Assembly (NCBI GenBank): GCA_018436595.1
Contig: JAHDLC010000007.1
Span: forward strand, 122,285-186,284
Length of the DNA stretch: 64,000 nucleotides
Direction of reading: 5' to 3'
Source: Synergistaceae bacterium
GTDB lineage: Bacteria; Synergistota; Synergistia; Synergistales; Aminobacteriaceae
The notes under the pieces are model-generated. The model was not told the DNA's origin. It saw only the letters and a program-made list of their open reading frames with translations, and searched no databases. Each line of letters starts with the position of its first letter. Position 1 is the first letter of the stretch. Positions 35,652-43,613 of this stretch are shown piece by piece. Both the position numbers and the translations under genes were made by a program.

Positions 35652-37946
35652 ATGTCCCTGGGCAGAAAGATGATAATTCTCCTTGCCGGTTTTCTTGCCG
35701 TCGCTGTTACGCTCACTGCGGGAAGCTACTCCCTGACTGCCCGGAGCGTGCGGGCAAGAGTGGAGGAAGCCGGAAACAGCCTGGTTTCAGAGACTGCCCT
35801 TTCCCTCGACGAGTATTTTTCCAAGCTCCTTTCTCTGACCTCGTCCCTTTCGGTTTCCGTGAGCGCCCTTTCCGGAAACACTGTTCCGCCCGACCGCGCA
35901 GACCTGTTCGGCCGGTATCTTGACTCTGTCCGTTCTCACGGGGTGCAGGACGTGTTCATGGGCTTCGAAAACGGTGATTTTTCCGATGCCACCCGCTGGA
36001 GTCCGCCGGAGGGGTATGACCCCCGGATCCGGTCATGGTATGTAGAAGCCCTGAAAAAAGAAGAAGCGGTCATCACCTCCCCCTACCGCGACCTGATCAC
36101 CGGAGAGCTCATCGTGAGCGTCACCGCGCCGGTGATTTCTCCCTCGGGAAAGCTCCTGGGAGTCGTCGGCCTGGACGTGAATCTCGCCCATGTCCAGGAA
36201 AAAGTGACATCCCGCAGGATCTTCGGCGAGGGGATAGGGTTCCTCGTGGACAGAAAGGGTTTTTTTCTCGCATCCCCCTTTCCGGAATGGGATCTCTCGG
36301 AGAGCATCGCCATTCCTTCGACAGCGGTTCCCTCCTCCCTCTCGACGCCCGCAAAGGCACTGCTCCTCGGAGAACCCGGAACCGCCTTCATCACTTTCAG
36401 AGGCGAAAGCGCCATGCTTTTCCACTCTCCGGCGGGGGACTATTTTACCTTCGGGGTGATCCTCCCCGAGACGGTATTCCGCCGTTTCGTCCGGGACATC
36501 GCCGCCCTCCATCTCTTCGGAGGATTCGTCATTCTCCTTCTCGCGGCAGTGCTTCTGTTCCCGACCGTGCATGGGCTCAGGATGTCTTTTGCCTCCCTTT
36601 CCGCAGTCGCGGACGGAATTGCGGAGCGTCTTTCCGGAAACAGGGACATAACGGAGACGGCCTTCAACGTCCAGGTCCTGGGAGCGGAAATCGGCGAAGC
36701 CGTGGAGGATTCAAGGGTGGCGGAATTCAAGCGCTTTCTCAGAAGCCTTGAAAATGCCCTGAAAATCATCGGGAGGCAGGGAGAGGAAATAGCGGCTCTC
36801 ACCGAAGAAGCCCTGGCCATACAGGACAATCTCACCGACGTGAACCGTGAGCTCACTGAGAGACAGAAAATATGGAGAAACACGCTGAACGTCATGGAGA
36901 CCCTTTCCGGCACAGGGGACAGCGGCGGAAAACTTCAGAGGATCGCGGACAGCATCCGGGAGAGCACCGGTGCCTTTGGGGTTCTTCTGGCCCACCACAG
37001 GGACGGCGCCCTGAGAAACCTGGCCATCACCGGCTATCACTCCGCTGCGCTTCTTGATGTCGCCATTCCCCTTGAGGGAAGCGTAGCCGGACGGGCCTTC
37101 AGGGAAAAACGTCCCGTATGGGTGGAAGATGTCTCCCTCGAACCGGAGTACGGCATGGTGCACCCCGAAGTGGCCACGGAAGTGGAGATTCCCCTTGTGC
37201 ACCGAGGCAGGAGCGTGGGTGTTCTTGAAGTGGCTTTCGCGGGCGAAGGCAGGCCGAGGGACGACGAGCTCATGGAAACCCTGATGCCTGTCGCCTCCGC
37301 CCTGGCCGGCCTCTTTGACGTGGAGGACGCCCGCAGGGAAATCAAGGAGTCGTACAGGTACCTGGCTGAGAAGCTCCAGTCTGTTACGGAGATCCACCAT
37401 CTCGAGACGGCGGACCACATGGACAGGATCGGCGCCTTTTCGCGACTTGCCGCGGAAGCTCTTGGAAAATCCAGGGAGGAGCAGGACGACATCGAAATCT
37501 TCTCCCGCCTTCATGACATCGGAAAACTTCGGGTCCCCATGTCCATCCTCGGGAAGGCCGGCCCCCTTACGGACGATGAGATGGCCCTTGTCCGGAATCA
37601 TCCCCGGTGGGGAGCGGAGCTTATAGGCGGCGCGGAATGGCTCGCCGCGGTCAGGCGGATCTGCATGACCCACCATGAAAAATGGGACGGCAGCGGCTAC
37701 CCCCTTGGACTGTCCGGGGACGAAATACCCTGGGAGGGGCAGGTGGTGGCCCTGGCGGACGTGTACGACGCCCTCCGGTCCCCAAGGGGCTACAAGGATT
37801 CGCTGTCCCACGAGGAAGCGGTCCGCATCATCCTGTCCGGCGACGGCCGGACGGAACCCCGCCATTTCAGCCCGGAGATCCTCGATTTTTTCAGAAACAG
37901 CCACAGGGAGATGGACAGGATTTTCGAAAGCCGACGGGGGAGGTAA
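35652..37946 (+). CDS. Cache-GAF-HD-GYP membrane sensor, cyclic-di-GMP phosphodiesterase
   Basis: 764 residues from ATG 35652 (GAGGTGA upstream). Membrane helix at about 8-28, extracellular dCache sensor (30-305), second helix about 310-330, linker and coiled coil, GAF domain (about 440-590), then HD-GYP. Catalytic motifs are complete: SRLHDIGKLRVP, HHEKWDGSGYP with an intact GYP, and LADVYDALRSPRGYK. It should degrade cyclic-di-GMP in response to an outside ligand. No partner genes; single unit. Confidence 0.9.
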   Translation: MSLGRKMIILLAGFLAVAVTLTAGSYSLTARSVRARVEEAGNSLVSETALSLDEYFSKLLSLTSSLSVSVSALSGNTVPPDRADLFGRYLDSVRSHGVQDVFMGFENGDFSDATRWSPPEGYDPRIRSWYVEALKKEEAVITSPYRDLITGELIVSVTAPVISPSGKLLGVVGLDVNLAHVQEKVTSRRIFGEGIGFLVDRKGFFLASPFPEWDLSESIAIPSTAVPSSLSTPAKALLLGEPGTAFITFRGESAMLFHSPAGDYFTFGVILPETVFRRFVRDIAALHLFGGFVILLLAAVLLFPTVHGLRMSFASLSAVADGIAERLSGNRDITETAFNVQVLGAEIGEAVEDSRVAEFKRFLRSLENALKIIGRQGEEIAALTEEALAIQDNLTDVNRELTERQKIWRNTLNVMETLSGTGDSGGKLQRIADSIRESTGAFGVLLAHHRDGALRNLAITGYHSAALLDVAIPLEGSVAGRAFREKRPVWVEDVSLEPEYGMVHPEVATEVEIPLVHRGRSVGVLEVAFAGEGRPRDDELMETLMPVASALAGLFDVEDARREIKESYRYLAEKLQSVTEIHHLETADHMDRIGAFSRLAAEALGKSREEQDDIEIFSRLHDIGKLRVPMSILGKAGPLTDDEMALVRNHPRWGAELIGGAEWLAAVRRICMTHHEKWDGSGYPLGLSGDEIPWEGQVVALADVYDALRSPRGYKDSLSHEEAVRIILSGDGRTEPRHFSPEILDFFRNSHREMDRIFESRRGR

Positions 37947-37989
37947 CAAAACCGGCCCTCCCGTGGTATCATGTAGCCAATCGAATATG

Positions 37990-38092
37990 CTCATCTCCGA
38001 GCCCGTCTGCCTACCGGCATTCCCCATGGCGGCGGGCCGTCAGGGTTCGCCCGGAAACAGGCGGGCCTCCCGTGTTCGGCAAGGAGATAACG
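37990..38092 (+). promoter_or_regulatory. Molybdenum/tungsten cofactor (Moco/Tuco) riboswitch aptamer, candidate
   Basis: The leader of tupA starts with ATCTCC (37993-37998), which pairs with GGAGAT (38083-38088) about 85 bases later. Between them lie CGAGCC, GCCTACCGG, a CAGGGTTCGCCC arm capped by GGAAACA and closed by GGCGGGCC, and a CTCCCGTGTTCGGC segment. This order of blocks is how I remember the Moco RNA motif, known upstream of Mo/W transport and cofactor genes. A terminator follows between it and tupA. The identity is from memory of the consensus and is not computed. Confidence 0.65.
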
Positions 38093-38102
38093 GACTCTCC
38101 GG

Positions 38103-38143
38103 AGCCGTTCCCTGCCGTCCATGGCAGTGGAACGGCTTTTTTA
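38103..38143 (+). terminator. Expression-platform terminator before tupA
   Basis: AGCCGTTCC (38103-38111) pairs with GGAACGGCT (38129-38137), with an inner CTGCC/GGCAG stem and T6. The sequence just before it can form a competing hairpin, AACGG (38089-38093) with CCGTT (38105-38109), enclosing CTCC/GGAG. This is consistent with a transcription-attenuating riboswitch. Confidence 0.8.
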
Positions 38144-38188
38144 CGTTGCTTCGTGTTCAGTCACACCACATAAAAGGAGGAAATAACA

Positions 38189-39019
38189 GTGAAAATGAGA
38201 AAAATGCGGTCACTTCTGTTTGTCTGCCTGTTCGTTTTTGCCCTTGCCGGGGCCGCTTCCGGAGCCGAGGTTCTCCGGATGGCCACCACCACCAGCACGG
38301 ACAACACAGGGCTTCTTGATTACCTGGCCCCCCTGCTGCTGCAGGAAAAGAACATCGAGCTCCAGTGGGTTTCCGTCGGTACGGGCAAGGCTCTCGAGTA
38401 CGGCCGGAACGGCGACGTGGACGTCCTTCTGGTCCATGCCCCCGAGGTGGAGAAGAAATTCGTCGCCGAAGGATGGGGGGTTAACCGGCGCCAGGTGATG
38501 TTCAACGACTTCATCGTGGTGGGACCCGCTTCCGATCCTGCGGGAATCAAGGGGATGGCCGCCGCCCCCGCCCTGAAGAAAATCGCCGCAACAGCGGCTC
38601 CTTTCGCCAGCCGGGCCGACAAGTCGGGAACCCACGTGGCGGAGCTTACCCTCTGGAAAAACGCCGGGATCCCCGAGCCCGACAAGGAAAAGTGGTACAT
38701 CCAGACCGGCCAGGGAATGCTTGAAACCCTCATGATCGCCGATGAGCGCAAAGGCTACTGCCTCACCGACAGGGGGACCTTCATCAAGTACGAGGACTCC
38801 CGGAAGGAACAGGGCGGACTGGTGATCATCGTCGAGGGCGACGACTCCCTGAAAAACCAGTACAGCGTCATCGCCGTCAATCCGGCCAAGTGGGAGAACA
38901 TCAGGTACGACCTTGCCGTGGCCCTCATCGACTGGATGGTCTCTCCGTCAACCCAGAAAGCCATCGGAGACTTCCAGCTTCTCGGAAAGCAGCTCTTTTT
39001 CCCGAACGCCGAAAGATAA
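38189..39019 (+). CDS. tupA: Tungstate-type ABC transporter substrate-binding protein TupA
   Basis: 276 residues from GTG 38189 (AAGGAGG 8 bases upstream). Signal peptide residues 1-26. The mature start MATTTSTDNTGLLDYLAP is the oxyanion-binding hallmark of TupA/WtpA-like proteins. GTGKALEYGRNGDVDVLLVHAPE and the TDRGTFIKYED block also fit. It should bind tungstate (or molybdate) for tungsto-enzymes such as aldehyde ferredoxin oxidoreductases. The usual partners tupB and tupC do not follow; a terminator does. Confidence 0.9.
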   Translation: MKMRKMRSLLFVCLFVFALAGAASGAEVLRMATTTSTDNTGLLDYLAPLLLQEKNIELQWVSVGTGKALEYGRNGDVDVLLVHAPEVEKKFVAEGWGVNRRQVMFNDFIVVGPASDPAGIKGMAAAPALKKIAATAAPFASRADKSGTHVAELTLWKNAGIPEPDKEKWYIQTGQGMLETLMIADERKGYCLTDRGTFIKYEDSRKEQGGLVIIVEGDDSLKNQYSVIAVNPAKWENIRYDLAVALIDWMVSPSTQKAIGDFQLLGKQLFFPNAER

Positions 39020-39026
39020 AAACCGA

Positions 39027-39058
39027 AGGAGCGCCGGGGGCTCCGGCGCTCCTATTTT
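39027..39058 (+). terminator. Terminator of tupA
   Basis: 11-bp stem AGGAGCGCCGG/CCGGCGCTCCT (39027-39037 with 39043-39053), then ATTTTCC. It also lies at the 3' side of hsp20. Confidence 0.85.
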
Positions 39059-39072
39059 CCAACGTCCGCTTC

Positions 39073-39558
39073 CTATGCTTTTTCCTCTATGGCCACTTTC
39101 TTCATCTTTTCCGCCTGGACTTTTTCCGAAACCTCCACGGTGAGCACCCCGTTTTTGAACGCCGCTTTCGCTGTGTCGGGATCAACTTCCATGGGGAACT
39201 GGATGGACCGGGAAACTTTTCCGTAATATCGCTCCGACCGGAGAATGTCGTTCTCGTCCACCGTTTTCTCGTCGGATTTTTCCGCCTGGAGGGTCAGTCG
39301 GTCCTCGAAAACATTCAGCTCCACTTTTGAAGGGTCAATGCCGGGAAGCTCAAATTCCGCGCAGACTTTTCCGTCTTTCCGGTAAAAATCCCCCCTCGGC
39401 ATTGCGGGAACCCTTTCGGTCTCCTGGGAATATCCCATGTCGGAGGAAAATTCACCGAATGAACGGAGCATGTCCCTCATCATCCTGTCCACTGAAGCGA
39501 AAGGAGCAAAGGGTTGGGTAATGTCATTGGGCCGTACGGCAAGGAATCTTCGTGTCAT
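39073..39558 (-). CDS. Small heat-shock protein Hsp20
   Basis: 161 residues from ATG 39558 (GGAGGTGG upstream). Alpha-crystallin domain at about residues 50-145, with ELPGIDPSKVELNVFEDRLTL and the closing KNGVLTVEV. ATP-independent holdase that keeps unfolded proteins soluble for ClpB and DnaK. Its promoter carries the same direct-repeat box as clpB and the J-protein gene. Confidence 0.94.
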   Translation of the reverse strand: MTRRFLAVRPNDITQPFAPFASVDRMMRDMLRSFGEFSSDMGYSQETERVPAMPRGDFYRKDGKVCAEFELPGIDPSKVELNVFEDRLTLQAEKSDEKTVDENDILRSERYYGKVSRSIQFPMEVDPDTAKAAFKNGVLTVEVSEKVQAEKMKKVAIEEKA

Positions 39559-39576
39559 TGAGACCACCTCCAAAAA

Positions 39577-39593
39577 TCTGATCTATATTGACC
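39577..39593 (-). promoter_or_regulatory. CtsR-box-like operator (hsp20)
   Basis: Minus-strand heptads GGTCAAT and GATCAGA separated by ATA, 11 bases after the -10. The first heptad is also half of a perfect dyad TGACC-TTAT-GGTCA (39589-39602). Confidence 0.55.
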
Positions 39594-39604
39594 TTATGGT
39601 CATT

Positions 39605-39632
39605 ATTATATTCATCAGTATTGGTTAGACAA
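39605..39632 (-). promoter_or_regulatory. Promoter of hsp20
   Basis: Minus strand: TTGTCT (39632-39627), 16-base spacer, perfect TATAAT (39610-39605). Confidence 0.7.
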
Positions 39633-39794
39633 GGTGGGCAGGAAGAAAATAGGGAGAAATAACGGAAATTAGCGCCGTTTTTTTGCTTTTTCCTTTGGAT
39701 ATCTCTATTTTTCTTGTATTTTCTCCGACCGGGCGGGGAAGATAACCCTGCAGGTGTACAATGAGCCCGAGAATACCGGCAAGGAGTGTGTGCT

Positions 39795-40376
39795 ATGAAA
39801 AAGGACATAGGAATTTCCACCCCTCTTTATCCTGCCCCTGCACTTGTAGTGGCGGCCTACGGAACCGACGGACGGCCCGGCGGTCTCATGGTGGCCTGGG
39901 GAGGCGTCTGCAATTCCGAACCGCCCTGCATTGCGGTTGCCGTGGCGAAATCCAGGCATACCCTTGAGGGGATACGGTCCAGGAAGGCTTTTACGGTAAA
40001 CATCCCGTCCGAAGACCAGGCTGCGGAGGCCGATTTCTTCGGCCTCGCCTCGGGGAGGGATACGGACAAGTTTTCCGCGGCAGGGCTCACCCCGGTGCAG
40101 GGAGAGATCGCAGATGCGCCCATGATCGGGGAATTTCCCGTCTCCATGGAGTGTGAAGTGGTTCAGTCCCTTGACCTCGGGTCCCATTTCCTCTTCGTGG
40201 GAAAGGTGGTGAAGACCTGGGCCCGGGAAGAATGCCTCGACGAAAAAGGATACCCGGATCCTGAAAAAGTGCGCCCCCTCGTCTTCGCTCCCCGCACGGG
40301 GAAGTATTTCTCCCTCGGCGGCATGGTAGGCAAGGCGTACGGTGAAGGAAAGAAATACCTGAAGGGAAACGACTGA
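39795..40376 (+). CDS. Flavin reductase-like (FMN-binding split barrel) protein
   Basis: 193 residues from ATG 39795, with AAGGAG 8 bases upstream (an in-frame GTG at 39786 touches that site). The N-terminus YPAPALVVAAYGTDGRPGGLMVAWGG and CIAVAVAKSRHTLEGIRSRKAFTVNIP are typical of FMN-binding flavoredoxins and flavin reductases. In anaerobes such proteins carry electrons or help reduce sulfur or nitro compounds. No partner gene is adjacent. Confidence 0.88.
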   Translation: MKKDIGISTPLYPAPALVVAAYGTDGRPGGLMVAWGGVCNSEPPCIAVAVAKSRHTLEGIRSRKAFTVNIPSEDQAAEADFFGLASGRDTDKFSAAGLTPVQGEIADAPMIGEFPVSMECEVVQSLDLGSHFLFVGKVVKTWAREECLDEKGYPDPEKVRPLVFAPRTGKYFSLGGMVGKAYGEGKKYLKGND

Positions 40377-40407
40377 GGATCCCCTGCCCTTTTTCCTGAA
40401 AATGAAA

Positions 40408-40446
40408 GAGGAGCCCCGGAAATAAAAGCCGGGACTCCTCTTTTTT
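40408..40446. terminator. Bidirectional terminator between flavin reductase and TRAP genes
   Basis: GAGGAG-x-CCCGG pairs with CCGGG-x-CTCCTC (40408-40419 with 40429-40440, one mismatch), followed by six Ts on the plus strand. The A-rich left side serves the minus strand. Confidence 0.8.
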
Positions 40447-40461
40447 GACGGAAGGACGCTG

Positions 40462-42345
40462 CTAGACCGTGCCGGCCGCTTCAGGCTTCGGGCGGAGGAG
40501 GAGGAACAGGCCGATGACCGCTGCCGTGCTGCCAAGGGAAATGGTCAGGTTGCCGTGGAGGGCCAGAAGTCCGAAGGCTGCGAAAGCCAATCTTTCGGGC
40601 AGGGAGAGTCTCCGCTTTGTGAAGCCCGTGATGGCGAATCCCAGTCCCGCCATGGCGGCGACGCCGCTGACGATGGAAATGAGGTTGCCCGCAATGGTGC
40701 TCTTGAGCAGCAGCCCCGGATCATAGCAGAAGGCGAAGGGCACGATGAAGGCAAGGATCCCCAGCCTGCATGCGGCAAATCCTGTCCTGTTGGGCGGAGA
40801 GCCGGCGATGGATGCGGCGGCGTAGGCTGCCAGGGCCACGGGAGGCGTTATGTTCGAGATGATGGCATAGTAGAAGACGAAAAGGTGGGCAGCCAGGGGC
40901 ATGATGCCTATCTTGGCCAGGGCCGGCACACCGAGGGCGGCTCCGAGAATGTAGGCGCTCGTGGTGGGAAGTCCCATGCCCAGGACCAGTGAGACGACGG
41001 CGATGAGGACAAGAGCGAGGAAAGGAATGCCGCCGGAGAGAGCGAGAACGGCTCCCACAAATTTGAAGCCGATGCCCGACAGGGCCACCGAGCCGATGAC
41101 AAGGCCGGCTGAAGCGCAGGCGGTGCAGATCAGGGGGATGTTCTCCGATCCGTCGTGGATGGCCTGGAGAATTTCTTTCGGTCCCATTCTTTTTCCGGGG
41201 TTGAACAGAGAAACAGCCCAGGCGAGTGAGATGCCCGCAATGGCGCCGTACATGGGGGTGTACCCTGCCAGGAGCATGTATACCAGGAGGACGATGGGAG
41301 ACATCATGTAGAGTTTCTTCATCACCGACCTGATCGTGGGAAGCTCGTCTGCGGGAAGCCCCTTGAGACCGTCCCGGAGTGCCGTCAGGTGGACCATGAG
41401 GAGGACCGTGCCGTAATAGAGCAATGCCGGCAGCATGGCGGCGATCATGATGGTGTTGAAGGGTACGCCGAGAAGGGCTGCCATGACGAAGGCTCCCGCT
41501 CCCATGACAGGGGGCATGATCTGTCCTCCCGTGCTTGCCACCGCTTCGACTGCGCCGGCGAAGAAGGGTTTGTAGCCGATACGCTTCATGAGGGGAATGG
41601 TAAAGGACCCGGTACCGTAGACATTGGCCACGGCGGAGCCCGAAATGGAGCCGAAGAGGGCCGAACTGAGCACGGCGATTTTCGCCGGTCCGCCGGGAGC
41701 CGTACCGGTGAAGGCCTGGGCGAACTCCATGAAGTATTCGCCTACGCCGCTTTTCTCAAGAAATCCTCCGAAGATCAGAAAGATCATGACAAAAGTTGCC
41801 GAAACCCCCAGGGAGGACGAAAAAATGCCTTCGTCGGTGAGGTACATTCCCTCGATGAGCCGCTGAAACTCCGTGGGAACGCCCCTGAGGAGCTGGGGCA
41901 GGAAGGGAGCGTCGCAATAATAGGTGTATACGGTAAAAAACACCGCGACAATGACGATGGGAAGGCCGACGATACGCCTCGTTCCCTCGAGCAGGAGAAG
42001 AATCAGCAGGGTTCCCAGGACGAGCTGGGCAGTCGTCAGGTCGTCCACGCCCTGCATCCGCATCATGATCTCGTCGTAGTTCAGCATGATGTAGATGCCC
42101 GGCAGGGCGGAAAGAGCGGCAAAAATCCAGTCATACCATGGTACTGAAGTTTCAATGACCTTGGTCTTCCCATTTGCGGCAAGAGGGTAGAGCACAAAAC
42201 ACATGGGCAGGACCCATGTAAGGTGGATTGCTCTCTGCAAATAGGCCTCGAAGGTGCCGAACACAGCGGTATAAATGTGAAAAAGGCCCATGGCCAGTAC
42301 ATAGACGTACAAACTCTTTGCCACGATGCCGTCGAGTTTCCTCAT
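40462..42345 (-). CDS. TRAP transporter permease, fused small and large subunits (TAXI type)
   Basis: 627 residues with roughly 16 membrane segments. The first four helices correspond to the small (DctQ-like) subunit and the rest to the large DctM-like subunit. FGSISGSAVANVYGTGSFTIPLMKR, STGGQIMPPVMGAGAF and GMGLPTTSAYIL are DctM hallmarks. Fused permeases usually work with TAXI-family binding proteins, as the upstream gene is here. Likely substrate: a small acid such as glutamate or another dicarboxylate; unknown. Confidence 0.93.
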   Translation of the reverse strand: MRKLDGIVAKSLYVYVLAMGLFHIYTAVFGTFEAYLQRAIHLTWVLPMCFVLYPLAANGKTKVIETSVPWYDWIFAALSALPGIYIMLNYDEIMMRMQGVDDLTTAQLVLGTLLILLLLEGTRRIVGLPIVIVAVFFTVYTYYCDAPFLPQLLRGVPTEFQRLIEGMYLTDEGIFSSSLGVSATFVMIFLIFGGFLEKSGVGEYFMEFAQAFTGTAPGGPAKIAVLSSALFGSISGSAVANVYGTGSFTIPLMKRIGYKPFFAGAVEAVASTGGQIMPPVMGAGAFVMAALLGVPFNTIMIAAMLPALLYYGTVLLMVHLTALRDGLKGLPADELPTIRSVMKKLYMMSPIVLLVYMLLAGYTPMYGAIAGISLAWAVSLFNPGKRMGPKEILQAIHDGSENIPLICTACASAGLVIGSVALSGIGFKFVGAVLALSGGIPFLALVLIAVVSLVLGMGLPTTSAYILGAALGVPALAKIGIMPLAAHLFVFYYAIISNITPPVALAAYAAASIAGSPPNRTGFAACRLGILAFIVPFAFCYDPGLLLKSTIAGNLISIVSGVAAMAGLGFAITGFTKRRLSLPERLAFAAFGLLALHGNLTISLGSTAAVIGLFLLLRPKPEAAGTV

Positions 42346-42410
42346 GAAATGTATTCCTCCTTGAAAAACAGGGGCTGCAGGTAACAGTCAAAACGTCCGG
42401 AACGAAAGCG

Positions 42411-42435
42411 AAGGCGGGCTGAACCAGCCCGCCTT
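42411..42435 (-). other. Hairpin between TAXI binding protein and permease
   Basis: Perfect 10-bp stem AAGGCGGGCT/AGCCCGCCTT (42411-42420 with 42426-42435), loop GAACC, without a good T run. It probably stabilises the binding-protein mRNA or lowers permease expression. Confidence 0.65.
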
Positions 42436-42463
42436 CCGGATCAGTATGCGAAAGTTTGGGATA

Positions 42464-43471
42464 CTACTTCTTGGAGACTTCGTTCCAGTAGCGGACTGCT
42501 CCGGGGTGGCTCTTTATGGCGCCGCCGGGGATCGCCGTCGCGGGAGTGAGTTCGTTGATGTCCACCACTGCCTTGGAAAGAGTCTCCTGGTTCTCGTACA
42601 TTACCTTGCAGAGATCGTAGACCAGCTGCTCGTCGAGATCGCCGCGGACCACAACGCAGGTGTAGTCGCCCACAACCCTTACTGTCGGGGTTGTCTCAGT
42701 CACGGATTTGTAGATTCCCGGGTCCACCGTGAAGGTGACGGTGCCGTAGGCTTCGCCGACTTTGTCGAGTGTGCTCTGTTCCATTCCGAGGAGGACGATG
42801 TCCGTCTGGCTCTCGATCTGCATTACGATGGAAGCGACCTTGCCCACGGAGAAGGCGAAGACATCGAGGTGGTTGTCAGCGAGAAGGTCAGCGCCGCCGG
42901 AGTAGGAAGCGTATTCAACGGAGCCGCCCCAGTCCTTGAGTTCTTTCCTGTAGTCGGCGATGCCGAACCCGGCCTTGAAGACGCCGTTGACGATGAACTC
43001 GGATCCCGTGCCCGTCTTGAGGGTGGCGAACCGGGTGGGGGTCTTCTTTGCGACGAGGTCATCGAGGGATTTGATCCCGTGCTTCTCCACGAAGTCCTTC
43101 CGGGCGATGAAGTAGGTGTACTGGGTGTAGAGATTCGCCATGATGAGAGTGTTGCCGGTGGGGTCCTTGAAGGGGGCGTCGCTCGCCTTCTGGCCCACGG
43201 CGACCATGGAGGTGTTGGAGAAGCCGAGCTCTCCCTTGGCGTTGTGGGTATTGATGATGTTGGCCACTGCGCCGCCGGTGATGCTGGTGGTGGGGATCAG
43301 CTTGGAGGTCCAGAGGTCGGCAAGGGCGCCTCCGAGGGCGAACCAGTTGCCGCCCGGAGGGCCCGCCATGAAGCGGAGCTGGTCGGGCTTTACGGTCTGG
43401 GCGGAAACGGCTGAACCGCTCAGGGCGAAGATGAGCGCAAGGGCTGCAAGAACGAGAACGCGCTTTTTCAT
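42464..43471 (-). CDS. TAXI-family TRAP transporter solute-binding protein
   Basis: 335 residues from ATG 43471. Signal peptide ending near AVSA at residue 24, then the TAXI-type core: FMAGPPGGNWFALGGALADLW, SITGGAVANI and GFSNTSMVAVGQ, the family's phosphate-loop-like region. It captures the substrate for the fused permease downstream. A consensus promoter and a GAATTC dyad lie upstream. Confidence 0.93.
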   Translation of the reverse strand: MKKRVLVLAALALIFALSGSAVSAQTVKPDQLRFMAGPPGGNWFALGGALADLWTSKLIPTTSITGGAVANIINTHNAKGELGFSNTSMVAVGQKASDAPFKDPTGNTLIMANLYTQYTYFIARKDFVEKHGIKSLDDLVAKKTPTRFATLKTGTGSEFIVNGVFKAGFGIADYRKELKDWGGSVEYASYSGGADLLADNHLDVFAFSVGKVASIVMQIESQTDIVLLGMEQSTLDKVGEAYGTVTFTVDPGIYKSVTETTPTVRVVGDYTCVVVRGDLDEQLVYDLCKVMYENQETLSKAVVDINELTPATAIPGGAIKSHPGAVRYWNEVSKK

Positions 43472-43503
43472 TTTTCGATTCACACTCCTGTTAATATGGA
43501 TTA

Positions 43504-43519
43504 GAATTCCTTCGAATTC
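43504..43519. promoter_or_regulatory. GAATTC dyad downstream of the TAXI promoter (possible operator)
   Basis: Two GAATTC hexamers around CTTC, flanked by TTA on both sides, lie just inside the predicted transcript of the TAXI gene, a place where a repressor would block. Exact ends may be off by one base. Confidence 0.35.
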
Positions 43520-43528
43520 GTTAAAGAA

Positions 43529-43557
43529 ATAATAAGGGCTCTCCAAAAAGGTGTCAA
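43529..43557 (-). promoter_or_regulatory. Promoter of the TAXI-TRAP operon
   Basis: Minus strand: perfect TTGACA (43557-43552), 17-base spacer, TATTAT (43534-43529). Strong by consensus. Confidence 0.75.
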
Positions 43558-43613
43558 TGAACCGGCGGACCTTTTTTTTCCTGGAGCCTTCACAATGAAA
43601 GGAGTTTTCAATC

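Noticed and set aside
38041..38072. GGGTTCGCCC resembling a tRNA T arm
   Set aside because: No acceptor stem or anticodon arm can be drawn around it; it is part of the tupA leader structure.
39589..39602. TGACC-TTAT-GGTCA dyad at the hsp20 promoter considered as the main operator
   Set aside because: The dyad is not repeated at clpB or the J-protein gene, whereas the 10-base-period direct repeat is, so the direct repeat is preferred.
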